Assembly: GCF_902459695.1 (NCBI RefSeq)
Contig: NZ_CABPRZ010000025.1
Span: 1 to 64,000, forward strand
From: Pandoraea terrae
GTDB lineage: Bacteria > Pseudomonadota > Gammaproteobacteria > Burkholderiales > Burkholderiaceae
Reading direction: 5' to 3'
Length of the DNA: 64,000 bases
Of this stretch, positions 7,377-15,866 are shown piece by piece (positions within the stretch are counted from its first letter, which is position 1; every line of letters begins with the position of its first letter). The notes beneath the pieces are model-generated. The model saw only the letters and a program-made list of their open reading frames with translations. It ran no database searches and was not told where the DNA came from. The translations under genes and the position numbers were made by a program.

Positions 7377-9405
7377 GGGCCCGCCCCTCGATGATTTGCC
7401 AGCGGGTGTACCAGTCCTGCAGCGCCAGGCGGGCGCGGGCATCCCTCGCTTGATCGTCGAGTAGAGAAATATCTGCAGGCGTGCCCGATAGTTTCCCGCT
7501 CCCCCTATCGATCCCCAATCGCGACGACGCGGAATCGGTCATTGCAAGTATTGAGCCGGCATCACTCAATAGTGTCTGGAAGTTCATCACCGCATAACGC
7601 CTATGCTCCGGCACTACCGTGAACAAGGATTGCCCGAAAGCGGGGACGTGGGCGTCGGATAACGCGAGGTGATGGAGCGTCGGGAATATATCGGCGTGCC
7701 CTGAAATTCGTGTGAGATCGACGTTTTCCCCTGGAGGACGATATGCCGCAGGTACGTTCAGATAAGTCATTACCTGCTGTGAAATTAGCGCGTCGTCCGG
7801 CATACGATAGCGAAACAAGGTGCGCAGATTGTGATCCCCTGTCGCCGCGACCACCGTCCGGCCAGACAGATTGAGCGCGTCAAGCCGGTCAAGGAAGCGC
7901 CCGAGTTGATGAGAACTGTACTGATACGTTTCCAACATTCGCGCCGCACGATCAGGTGATGCGTTCAGTATTGGCAGCGTCGCGTCGACATTGATGGGCG
8001 CTGCGCGATAGTCAGCGGGAAGACTATGCGGCGGATGATTTGTTGTCGACAGGAGAAACAACAATACCGGCTTCCCCTGGCGTCGTGCGTCAGACATCAA
8101 GTCGCCAGCGAAGCGAAACAGATACTCGTCATACACTCCCCACACCGTGCGCTCAGCCTTGGGGTAACGTGCGAGAATGTCCCCCATGTCGTAGACTTCA
8201 TCAAATCCCTGGTTCGGCAGCGCACGCCCAATCCCTCGCCAAACGTTGCTGCCACCGTACACAAACACCGTCCGATAACCGTGCTCACGAAACGGTAGGG
8301 CCGCCGCCGAGCGTAGGGCAATCCTGCCGTTTTCCCCTTGAGTCAGTGGCGTGAGAGGCGTGTTGAGCAACAAAGCCTCCAGCGTCGGATGCGTTCCGTT
8401 CTGCGCGGACACGAAAGCGGGATGCGTGACGCTCCGACTCAAATGTTTTCGAAAAGCCCCGGTGAGATGTGTCTTTTCATCATCAAAGCGCATTGGATGA
8501 GCGCCCCACGATTCCATCAGCGCAACAACGACGTGAGGCGGATGGGTTTCCAGCCAGGGGCGTTTCGGTGTGCGCGAAAATGCCAGTGCCTCTAGATCGG
8601 AGGGCGCGGCAGACTGTGCTCCCAGCGCGCTGGCCAACGCTGGAAGGTCGAAGAAGCCATACCGACGCAAACCGGCAGTCGCCTCGGTGCTGATATCGAT
8701 CTGGGCACGCCGGTCCCGCGCTGCGTCGTATAGCGCCTGCCACGGATTTCGGACGAGATCATTGACGAACGCGTTGCTCGATACCGTCGCATTCTGATCG
8801 CGGAGGGGAAAGGTATCGAAGCTGCCTCGCGCGGCAACGCCCAAGCCAATCAACACCAGGGTGACGCGCCACGCTCGCCGTCGCGGAGGACCGGATGCGC
8901 CGGCGCCACCCGCCCAGCGAAACACCACCCAGCTTTGCAGTGCCGTCAGGCCGATCAACACGAACGACGCACGCAACACCGGATAGTCGGCCCACATCGA
9001 TGCCAACACACCTGTGGTGTCATCTTCCAGCAAGCCGAACACAATGGGCGAAAAGGGCGAGTGATAGAAGTCGTAGTAATAAAACTGGGCAATCGCCGTC
9101 AAATTGACCGCGAACAGCAACAAGGCGACCGAGATGCGCTGCAGCCACGCACTTGCCGTTACGAGGCGCGGCAGGCAGACAAGACCGGCCATCGGCACGA
9201 AGCTCAACAAAATGCCATGCGACAACACTTTGAGATCGAACCTCACCCCCATGACGCCAGCGGCGAGCCAGTCGGGCGGGGTCCCGATTCCCTTTTCGGT
9301 ATCCCCGAACGTCAGCCAGAGGGCCAAACGTAGCAAGCAGAAGCTCAGTGAACCTAGCGCCATCAATGCGATGACAGAACGGGAAAAATGCAGCGACTGG
9401 AACAT
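7363..9405 (-). CDS. LTA-synthase-family sulfatase-fold transferase (alkaline phosphatase superfamily)
   Basis: The protein has 680 residues: about five N-terminal membrane helices (roughly 10-160, 180-195), then a periplasmic sulfatase-like domain from about 290. Metal and nucleophile signatures are visible: E298 in 'LMESWG', T338 in 'QNGTHPTLEA' as the likely phospho-accepting Thr, 'TTNHPPH', and 'ATGDHNLR' with the D-H metal pair. This is the layout of LtaS/OpgB-type phosphoglycerol or phosphoethanolamine transferases, which use a membrane phospholipid as donor. It is first in a two-gene minus-strand unit and overlaps the GT39 gene by 14 bp. The substrate cannot be told from sequence. Confidence 0.85.
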   Translation of the reverse strand: MFQSLHFSRSVIALMALGSLSFCLLRLALWLTFGDTEKGIGTPPDWLAAGVMGVRFDLKVLSHGILLSFVPMAGLVCLPRLVTASAWLQRISVALLLFAVNLTAIAQFYYYDFYHSPFSPIVFGLLEDDTTGVLASMWADYPVLRASFVLIGLTALQSWVVFRWAGGAGASGPPRRRAWRVTLVLIGLGVAARGSFDTFPLRDQNATVSSNAFVNDLVRNPWQALYDAARDRRAQIDISTEATAGLRRYGFFDLPALASALGAQSAAPSDLEALAFSRTPKRPWLETHPPHVVVALMESWGAHPMRFDDEKTHLTGAFRKHLSRSVTHPAFVSAQNGTHPTLEALLLNTPLTPLTQGENGRIALRSAAALPFREHGYRTVFVYGGSNVWRGIGRALPNQGFDEVYDMGDILARYPKAERTVWGVYDEYLFRFAGDLMSDARRQGKPVLLFLLSTTNHPPHSLPADYRAAPINVDATLPILNASPDRAARMLETYQYSSHQLGRFLDRLDALNLSGRTVVAATGDHNLRTLFRYRMPDDALISQQVMTYLNVPAAYRPPGENVDLTRISGHADIFPTLHHLALSDAHVPAFGQSLFTVVPEHRRYAVMNFQTLLSDAGSILAMTDSASSRLGIDRGSGKLSGTPADISLLDDQARDARARLALQDWYTRWQIIEGRARGKQ

Positions 9406-9880
9406 GAACTTTTATCCCGTTCCACTCATGAACACCAAGTCTGGCGCGATGCGATCAAGTGCGCGGGTCACAAATAATGCAGCGGCCTATGATTCCACGA
9501 TTCGCGTGAGGATTGTTCTGAAAGCGTTATCCCTGAGGAACGCTGCGCCGCGGTTGGAGAAAACGCATCATGCCGATCATGCTTGGCGAGATCGCTTGTT
9601 CGACCCAGCAGGATAGGCCTATTCCGAAAATCCTGAATGAGGCTGATTTGGCCCCCAATGTCGCTGTGGGGTGTGATATCTTGAGCGTCTTCGCGTGGCA
9701 ATGCTCGCAGTAAATTTAGTATACCTACATGTATATGCAACCACGAGTGCGTATGCCCGAATGGTCTGCTGCCTCAGTAGCAATTTCCCAATCCCCAATC
9801 CCCCATCCCGCAGTCGAGACTCGTCGCAAGACTGAGTCGATTCTGTATTCGTTAACCCATGACGTTTGGAAGTCAAAAAC
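9406..9880. other. Divergent intergenic region
   Basis: Between the minus-strand transferase and the plus-strand lipoprotein operon. It contains an AT-rich stretch near 9710-9740 that could carry a promoter for the lipoproteins. No gene, terminator or repeat that I can support. Confidence 0.4.
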
Positions 9881-10564
9881 TTGAATTCAACCAGAACGAC
9901 CTCGTTGTTTATAGCGGCCATCGTGCTTTCCGGCTTGGCCGGTTGTGCGACCGAGAGCTCTCAGACCGTGGCGGTCCAAAGGGTGGAAAGTGCCGGCAGC
10001 GCCTATGCCGGCAAACGTGCGCCCATTGCCATCGGAAAATTCGACAACCGCTCCAGCTATTTGCGCGGCATCTTCTCCGACGGCATCGATCGTCTGGGCG
10101 GGCAAGCCAGAACCCTCCTGATGACTCATCTTCGGGAGACGGGCCGGTTCAACGTACTGGACCGGGACAACCTGAACGAGATCAAGCAGGAGGCCGCGAT
10201 CAAGCAACAGGTACAGACATTGAGGGGCGCCGACTATGTCGTGACCGGTGACGTGACGGCATTCGGCCGCAAGGAAGTCGGCGACCGCCAACTTTTCGGC
10301 ATTCTCGGCCGCGGAAAAGCCCAAGTCGCCTACGCCAAGGTGAATCTGAACATCGTCAATATCGCCACGTCCGAAGTGGTGTTCTCCAGCCAAGGGGCGG
10401 GCGAGTACAGCTTGTCCAGCCGGGAGATCGTGGGATTCGGCGGCACCGCCAGCTACGATTCGACGCTCAACGGCAAGGTCCTGGATCTGGCGATCCGCGA
10501 GGCCGTGAACAAGCTCGTCGCCGCCGTCGACACCGGCGCATGGCAGCCAAACCAATCTCAATAA
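9881..10564 (+). CDS. CsgG-family outer-membrane-associated lipoprotein
   Basis: A signal peptide ends in a lipobox L-A-G-C with Cys at residue 22, so it is a lipoprotein. The body has the CsgG fold signatures: 'IAIGKFDNRSSY', 'RFNVLDRDNLNEI', 'GADYVVTGDVTAFGRK'. I prefer the TTG at 9881 because GGAAG sits 8 bases upstream and a compact signal peptide results; TTG 9866 is the alternative. No ATG start is available in this frame. It is first in an operon with a DUF4810 and a DUF799 lipoprotein, the same trio known around Neisseria GNA1162. CsgG itself is a curli export pore; this group's role is not settled, though an envelope assembly or stress role is likely. Confidence 0.85.
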   Translation: MNSTRTTSLFIAAIVLSGLAGCATESSQTVAVQRVESAGSAYAGKRAPIAIGKFDNRSSYLRGIFSDGIDRLGGQARTLLMTHLRETGRFNVLDRDNLNEIKQEAAIKQQVQTLRGADYVVTGDVTAFGRKEVGDRQLFGILGRGKAQVAYAKVNLNIVNIATSEVVFSSQGAGEYSLSSREIVGFGGTASYDSTLNGKVLDLAIREAVNKLVAAVDTGAWQPNQSQ

Positions 10565-10589
10565 CCCGCAGCCCGGAAGACTCATCAAC

Positions 10590-10943
10590 ATGACATCCAT
10601 CCAACGGCATTTTTTGACATTGCTACTGCTTTGCAGCGCATTACTCGCAGGTTGCGCCTCATCTCCCAAGACGCTTTATCAATGGGAGGGCTACGAGCCG
10701 CAGGTCTATGAATACTTCAAGGGGGAAAGTACGGAAGCTCAGATCAGCGCGCTTGAGGAGGATCTGCAAAAGATCCGCGCAAGCGGAAACACGCCGCCAC
10801 CGGGCTATCACGCCCATCTTGGCCTGTTGTACGGAAGCGTTGGCAACGACGATCAGATGACACAGCAGTTTCAGGCAGAGAAAGCGCTATTCCCGGAGTC
10901 GTCGGCCTACTTCGATTTTCTCCAGAAAAATTTCAAGAAGTGA
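10590..10943 (+). CDS. DUF4810 lipoprotein
   Basis: A 117-residue lipoprotein with lipobox Cys at residue 22 (LLAGC). The mature part begins with 'TLYQWEGYEPQVYEYFKG', typical of DUF4810, and is helical and tetratricopeptide-like. It lies 25 bp after the CsgG gene and 9 bp before the DUF799 gene, so all three are co-transcribed. It probably forms a periplasmic complex with its two neighbours. No enzymatic motif is present. Confidence 0.85.
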   Translation: MTSIQRHFLTLLLLCSALLAGCASSPKTLYQWEGYEPQVYEYFKGESTEAQISALEEDLQKIRASGNTPPPGYHAHLGLLYGSVGNDDQMTQQFQAEKALFPESSAYFDFLQKNFKK

Positions 10944-10952
10944 GGACACAAG

Positions 10953-11618
10953 ATGTTGAAAAGCGTTCTGAAACTGCTGTCCGCCTTGTCGGTGACGGCG
11001 CTCGTTGCCGGGTGCGCCACGCCCGCGGCGCAAATCGACTATGCAGCATTCAAGGAAAGTCGTCCACGCTCAATTCTGGTGCTGCCACCGTTGAACGATT
11101 CGCCCGAGGTCGAGGCAACGTACAGCTTCTTGTCGCAGATGACATATCCGCTGGCGGAAAGCGGTTACTACGTGATGCCGGTGACGCTGGTCGAGGAAAC
11201 GTTCAAACAAAACGGCCTGACCACGGCCGGGGACATTCATGAGGTCGCGCCGGGCAAGCTCAGGGAAATCTTCGGCGCGGATGCCGCACTCTACGTGACG
11301 GTACAGGAGTATGGCAGCCGCTATCGGGTGCTCGACAGCGTGGTAGAGGTCACGGCGAACGCGAAATTGGTCGATCTGAAATCCGGCAAGGCCCTATGGA
11401 CGGGAACGGCGAGCGCCTCGAGCAAGGAAGAACAGCAGAATTCCGGGGGCGGAGGATTGATTGGCATACTGGTGTCAGCAGCCCTGCAGCAGATTGTCAA
11501 CAACGTTTCCGATGCGGGCCACCGAATTGCAGGCATCACCAGTCGGCGATTGCTGTCTGCCAGTCGTGAAAACGGGATTCTCTACGGTCCGCGTTCGCCT
11601 CGGTACGAAACCGACTGA
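10953..11618 (+). CDS. DUF799 lipoprotein, GNA1162-like
   Basis: A 221-residue lipoprotein with Cys at residue 21 (LVAGC). 'SILVLPPLNDSPEVEATYSFLSQMTYPLAE' followed by 'GADAALYVTVQEYG' marks DUF799, the family of Neisseria GNA1162, whose fold is related to TolB-N/CsgG-like domains. It is the last gene of the CsgG-DUF4810-DUF799 operon, and AGGACACAAG gives a usable ribosome site. A Gly-rich loop (SGGGGLIGILVSAAL) near residue 170 may be membrane-active. The tail after about residue 195 is basic and poorly conserved in character. Confidence 0.85.
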   Translation: MLKSVLKLLSALSVTALVAGCATPAAQIDYAAFKESRPRSILVLPPLNDSPEVEATYSFLSQMTYPLAESGYYVMPVTLVEETFKQNGLTTAGDIHEVAPGKLREIFGADAALYVTVQEYGSRYRVLDSVVEVTANAKLVDLKSGKALWTGTASASSKEEQQNSGGGGLIGILVSAALQQIVNNVSDAGHRIAGITSRRLLSASRENGILYGPRSPRYETD

Positions 11619-11916
11619 TCGATCCAGGTCCACTGACTCACTGAAATTCGACGGCGCGGGTCACGTGAGGCGGGCGGTCTGCGGCGTTGTCCCCCGAGGC
11701 GCTTCAATGGGAGGTTGGGGGGGGGCATGATTTGGGCACTTTCCGAATCACCGTTTCACCCCTTCCCAATGGGGTCTCCAGTACGTACTATGAGTTGCGT
11801 CACAACGCGTTCATGCACGCACTGGTTGTAGTGACATCCTGCCCCCCAGCTTGAATCGTCTCGACGTTCGCACCATGCGGCGTCGATTCTCTCTGAATCG
11901 ACTTTTTGGGGTGACC

Positions 11917-12258
11917 ATGGATCCCGATTTTCTCGATGACGACGCGACCGCATTGTTGCGCGCGCTGGAAGCGTCTTCTGATGAATTCGCGCGAGCGATC
12001 GAAGTCGTGCAGTCCGGCGTGCCAGGCCCGGATGTTTATCTCGCGCACGCCCTGTGTCGTTACTTCGTCGACGAAGTCTATCGCCTGTCCTCCATGCTAG
12101 GCCCGCCACAGGAAGGCGATTCCGAAATCGATATCGAAAATGGGGGGGCAGACGCAGATGCCCCAAGCGCGCCGCTTCCTTTCGCGGCCTCAAGACGCCC
12201 CACTCGGTGCGGAGCAAACGCATTCACGCCAAAGGTGCGCCGTCGGAAGTGGCATTAG
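11917..12258 (+). CDS. Hypothetical acidic protein
   Basis: Start ATG 11917 follows GGGGTGACC. The first 75 residues look like a real folded acidic helical protein (MDPDFLDDDATALLRALEAS...; VDEVYRLSSML). The last 35 are low-complexity and basic, so the true C-terminus could have changed by a frameshift. No family recognised. It lies 46 bp upstream of another small plus-strand gene. Confidence 0.5.
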   Translation: MDPDFLDDDATALLRALEASSDEFARAIEVVQSGVPGPDVYLAHALCRYFVDEVYRLSSMLGPPQEGDSEIDIENGGADADAPSAPLPFAASRRPTRCGANAFTPKVRRRKWH

Positions 12259-12304
12259 GCCGCGTCCGACACACTTTCCTCCACCCAGTTATCCCGAGGT
12301 TTCG

Positions 12305-12565
12305 ATGAAGTTTTCCAAGGAAGACAATTGGAGTGACCATCCTGCATTGCGTCAAATGCCGGTCCATTGGCTCCCGGTCGGGCGCAACGCGCGCGACATT
12401 GCGTTCTCGTCGCAAGTGGAGGGCGTGCTTTGGGAGCTTCGGCTCAACAACTTTCCGGATGAACCGCTGTACACCCTCTTTATCGACGCGAAGGAAATCC
12501 TCCACTTCACGATATGGCCCGACGCCTGGGGGCGCCCCGGAGGATACGCGCGGCGCTTCGCCTGA
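12305..12565 (+). CDS. Hypothetical protein, 86 residues
   Basis: A small soluble protein with a good composition for a structured domain: 'DIAFSSQVEGVLWELRLNNFPDEPLYTLFIDAKEILHF' has alternating beta-strand character. It starts at ATG 12305 after CCGAGG. Similar small 'NFPDEPLYTLF' proteins occur as uncharacterised genes in Burkholderiales as far as I recall. It could be an immunity-like or adaptor protein; function unknown. Confidence 0.6.
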   Translation: MKFSKEDNWSDHPALRQMPVHWLPVGRNARDIAFSSQVEGVLWELRLNNFPDEPLYTLFIDAKEILHFTIWPDAWGRPGGYARRFA

Positions 12566-12648
12566 GCCCATGCGAAACGCCGCACAATCGCGTGAATGCG
12601 CGGGTTGGGCGAAACATCATCCCGGCAAGACGTCGCACGCGCAGCGCC

Positions 12649-13146
12649 TCAACACGGCCATGACGACGCTTCGCTCTGGTCGCCGATTTCACGGATCAGG
12701 ATCGCTTGCGTGACGTGGTCAATGCATTCGCGGTCGATCCATGTCATGCCCTCGCGCTTGACGTGAAACCGGAATTTGCACGATAACCCCGACGCTTCAT
12801 CGTTGTCGCACTCCACAATCGCCACCGCCGTGCCCAGTCCATCGGGCCAGCGAAGCGCAAATTCGTTCAGAAAACGCACTGCCGTGGACATCGGCGCGCC
12901 CTCGCAGTGCGTGTCGATCGCCACCTTGTTACGCGTGGCCTCATACCCCGCAAGATCCACGTAGCGCTGTTGCAATAACTCGGCCGGCGGTAGTTCGTCC
13001 GCCGAATGCAACTGGCCGAAAACCACACATTCGCCCACCCGTTTGACGCCGCCGTCGAGAATGCCCTGCAGTACCGGCGGTAACGCGGCAGCAGGCAGTA
13101 GTTCGCGGCGCAGCAAGCCGCTCATGAATTCGTTGAGCACTATCAT
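12649..13146 (-). CDS. Hypothetical protein, 165 residues
   Basis: The start ATG at 13146 is supported by AAGGAG 7 bases upstream. The soluble product has no signal peptide or recognised motif. The middle 'AIDTHCEGAPMSTAVRFLNEFALRWPDGLGTAVAIVECD' looks like a mixed alpha/beta domain. It runs toward the plus-strand genes that end at 12565, with only 83 bp between them. No function assigned. Confidence 0.6.
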   Translation of the reverse strand: MIVLNEFMSGLLRRELLPAAALPPVLQGILDGGVKRVGECVVFGQLHSADELPPAELLQQRYVDLAGYEATRNKVAIDTHCEGAPMSTAVRFLNEFALRWPDGLGTAVAIVECDNDEASGLSCKFRFHVKREGMTWIDRECIDHVTQAILIREIGDQSEASSWPC

Positions 13147-13673
13147 TTCTGACTCCTTTCATGCCCCGGCGGGCAGTTATCGGCACTGATTGCGGCGGCC
13201 GCAGCACTGCTCGTGGCGGCGGCCGGTCTGTCGTCGTTGCCTTGAACACGCCGCTCACATCGCGACGCTCAGGCGTGACACCACAATGCCACCGGAAATG
13301 CGCGTGAAATTACGCATTTGGACACGCTTTTGAATCGCGCCCGGTGCTGGAATGCCGTGAAACCCTCATGCATAGGCGCTTTCCGATCGGTGGAGCCGGC
13401 CGTCCAGCCCATGTCGGCCTGACTCAGGAATCGGAGTTGGCCTATGCGTGCTGTCAACCGCGTGAAGTCAATTGCGAGGCGGCGCCCCGCTGGACGTGGT
13501 GCCACAGTGGGCCGCCGCTAATGCCGTGGCCGCCTACGGAGCGTTTGCTAGTCCCATCGGACGATGGCATGCCTACCTCGACTCTCTACGCTTTGGTCAA
13601 CTCCGGCCCCGCCCAGTGCGGCTAACCGGTTGACAAATAACGGATTCGTTCGAAACAGGATAAGGAGAAGGAG
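13147..13673. other. Long spacer upstream of the catabolic operon, probable promoter region
   Basis: No gene is supported in these 527 bases. Just before the operon, TTGACA (13630-13635) could be a -35 element, but a clear -10 at normal spacing is not seen. AACGGATTCGTT (13639-13650) has AACG/CGTT dyad arms and could be an operator for the TetR regulator at the operon end. AGGAGAAGGAG immediately precedes the first start codon. Confidence 0.4.
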
Positions 13674-14411
13674 ATGAGACTCGCAGGCAAGGTTGCGCTG
13701 GTTACCGGCGCTGGACAAGGCATGGGACGCGCCATCGCACGTCTGTTCGCGCAAGAAGGGGCGGCCGTCGTCGCACTGGATTTGAATCTCGCCGCTGCGG
13801 AGGAAACGCTCGCCGGCACGCCCGGCGACGGCAGCTTCGCCCGCAGCGTCAATGTTGCCGACAGCGCCGCTGTCAAGGCCGTGTTTGCCGAAGCCGTCGC
13901 CAAGCTGGGCCGTGTCGATGTCGTTGTCAACAACGCCGGCATCGGCTCGGTCGATGCGCTCGCTGATACGCCCGACGAGAATTGGGCGCGCGTCATCGGC
14001 GTCAATCTGACCGGGACATTCTATTGCCTGCGCGAAGCGGTCCGCACGATGCAGGCGCTCGGCACGAAAGGCAATATCGTCAATCTGGCCAGCACCGCCG
14101 CCCTGAACGGTGAGGGCCCGAGCCACTACTGCGCCTCGAAGGCCGGCGTCATGGGGCTGACCCGCAGCGCCGCGCGTGAGCTCGCTGCTACCGGGATTCG
14201 CGTCAATACGGTCGTGCCGGGGCCGACCAACACGCCAATGATGCAAGGCATTCCGGATGAATGGAACGACGCGATCGTCAAGGCCGTGCCGATGGGCCGC
14301 ATGGGCGAACCGGACGAGGTCGCGCGCGTGGCGCTGTTCCTGGCGAGCGACGATGCGTCGTTCATCACCGGCCAGAACATCGCTGTCAATGGCGGTATGG
14401 CGTTCATTTAA
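13674..14411 (+). CDS. SDR-family NAD(P)-dependent oxidoreductase
   Basis: A 245-residue classical short-chain dehydrogenase: the glycine motif TGAGQGMG sits near the N-terminus, with 'NNAGIG' and a catalytic Ser with Y-x-x-x-K in 'SHYCASKAG'. The C-terminus 'FITGQNIAVNGGMAF' is typical. It has a very strong ribosome site (AGGAGAAGGAG) and opens a long same-strand operon. In this context it should oxidise or reduce a hydroxyl/keto group on an alicyclic or CoA-bound intermediate. The exact substrate is unknown. Confidence 0.9.
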   Translation: MRLAGKVALVTGAGQGMGRAIARLFAQEGAAVVALDLNLAAAEETLAGTPGDGSFARSVNVADSAAVKAVFAEAVAKLGRVDVVVNNAGIGSVDALADTPDENWARVIGVNLTGTFYCLREAVRTMQALGTKGNIVNLASTAALNGEGPSHYCASKAGVMGLTRSAARELAATGIRVNTVVPGPTNTPMMQGIPDEWNDAIVKAVPMGRMGEPDEVARVALFLASDDASFITGQNIAVNGGMAFI

Positions 14412-14421
14412 GGAGATTCCC

Positions 14422-15192
14422 ATGACGAAACGTCTGGAAGGCAAAGTCGCGCTCGTCACTGGTGCCGGCACCGGTATTGGCGCCGCTACCGCGGAATGCT
14501 TCGCGCGCGAAGGTGCGACGGTGGTGCTGTGCGGCCGCCGTCAGGGGCCGCTCGACGAGGTCGTCGCGCGCATCAAGGCGTTCGGCGGCCGCGCCGAAGC
14601 CGTCTCGTGCGATGTCAGCGACGAAGCAGGTTTCACGCAAGCGATCGAAGCCGCGGCCGAGCGGCACGGCAGTCTCGACATCCTCGTCAACAACGCCATG
14701 GCGTTTACGTGGAATGCGATCGAGGCGACCTCCACCGAGGAATGGCATGCGAACTTCGCGACGTCGGTCGACGGCACGTTCTGGGGCACCCGCGCCGCGA
14801 TGAAGCTCATGAAGGCGCGCGGCGGGTCGATCGTCAATCTGTCGTCGATCTGCGGCTTGCTGGGCACGCCGTATATGGCCGGCTACTCGGCGGCCAAGGC
14901 CGCCATCATCAATTTCTCGCGCGCGGCCGCAGCCGAGGGTGCGGCGCAGGGGATTCGCGTCAACGTGGTCATCCCTGCGGTCGTCGAGACCCCGGGCACG
15001 GCCGGCATGCTGACGGACCCCGAGGCGCGCCGCAAGACCGAGGCGCTGATTCCGATGAAGCGCGTCGGCCAGCCCGACGAGCTGGCGAAGGCGATCCTGT
15101 TCCTCGCCAGTGATGAAGCGTCGTATATCACCGGCGCGGCCCTTCCGGTCGACGGCGGCCGCACCGCCGTGCTGACCACCGCGTTGGAGTGA
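14422..15192 (+). CDS. SDR-family oxidoreductase
   Basis: A 256-residue SDR starting at ATG 14422 with AAGGAG upstream, 10 bp after the previous gene. It has TGAGTGIG, catalytic Ser in 'NLSSICG' and Y-S-A-A-K. An oddity is NNAM where most classical SDRs have NNAG. The C-terminus 'YITGAALPVDGGRTAV' is standard. It likely handles another alcohol/ketone step of the same pathway. Confidence 0.88.
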   Translation: MTKRLEGKVALVTGAGTGIGAATAECFAREGATVVLCGRRQGPLDEVVARIKAFGGRAEAVSCDVSDEAGFTQAIEAAAERHGSLDILVNNAMAFTWNAIEATSTEEWHANFATSVDGTFWGTRAAMKLMKARGGSIVNLSSICGLLGTPYMAGYSAAKAAIINFSRAAAAEGAAQGIRVNVVIPAVVETPGTAGMLTDPEARRKTEALIPMKRVGQPDELAKAILFLASDEASYITGAALPVDGGRTAVLTTALE

Positions 15193-15200
15193 GGCAACCC

Positions 15201-15857
15201 ATGGCAAACGATACACCTCACGCGGCGTTGTCGGTCGCAGCGCTCGCCGAGCGCCTCGACCGGCTTGAATCGCTGGACGAAATCCGTCAACTCGCCGCCA
15301 AATACGCGCTGTCACTGGACATGCGCGACATGGACGCTCACGTTAACCTCTTCGCGCCCGACATCCGCGTCGGACGCGACAAGGTTGGCCGTGAGCATTT
15401 CAAGGCATGGCAGACCGACACACTGCGCGAACAGTTCACGGGCACGTCGCATCACCTCGGCCAGCACATCATCGAGTTCAAGGACCGCGACCACGCCACC
15501 GGCGTCGTCTATTCCAAGAACGAGCATGAGTGCGGCAACGAGTGGGTCATCATGCAGATGCTCTACTGGGACGACTACGAACGCATCGACGGCCGTTGGC
15601 TGTTCCGCCGCCGCCTGCCTTGCTACTGGTATGCCACGGATCTCAACAAGCCGCCGATCGGCGAGATGAAGATGCGCTGGCCCGGCCGTCAGCCGTACTG
15701 GGGCACATTCCACGAACTGTTTCCGTCCTATCGCGAATTCTGGGCTGACCGCGCCGACAAGGACGGCTTGCCCGAAGTGACCGCCCCGGCGCCGCTGGAA
15801 CGGTTTCTCGAGACGATGCGGCGCGGTACGCCCGCGCCGAAGATCCGTGTGCGCTGA
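15201..15857 (+). CDS. NTF2/SnoaL-like (nuclear transport factor 2 fold) protein
   Basis: The 218-residue protein has the N-terminal signature 'LDEIRQLAAKYALSLDMRDMDAHVNLFAPD' of SnoaL-like polyketide-cyclase/ketosteroid-isomerase-fold proteins. It begins 8 bp after the SDR. Members act as dehydratases, isomerases or dioxygenase beta-like subunits. No ring-hydroxylase alpha subunit is nearby, so a hydratase/isomerase role on a cyclic substrate is more likely. The last 60 residues extend beyond the basic fold. Confidence 0.8.
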   Translation: MANDTPHAALSVAALAERLDRLESLDEIRQLAAKYALSLDMRDMDAHVNLFAPDIRVGRDKVGREHFKAWQTDTLREQFTGTSHHLGQHIIEFKDRDHATGVVYSKNEHECGNEWVIMQMLYWDDYERIDGRWLFRRRLPCYWYATDLNKPPIGEMKMRWPGRQPYWGTFHELFPSYREFWADRADKDGLPEVTAPAPLERFLETMRRGTPAPKIRVR

Positions 15858-15866
15858 GGAGGGGGC

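Noticed and set aside
13344-13625. Plus-strand frame in the spacer before the catabolic operon
   Set aside because: No domain, no ribosome site and irregular composition; treated as non-coding.
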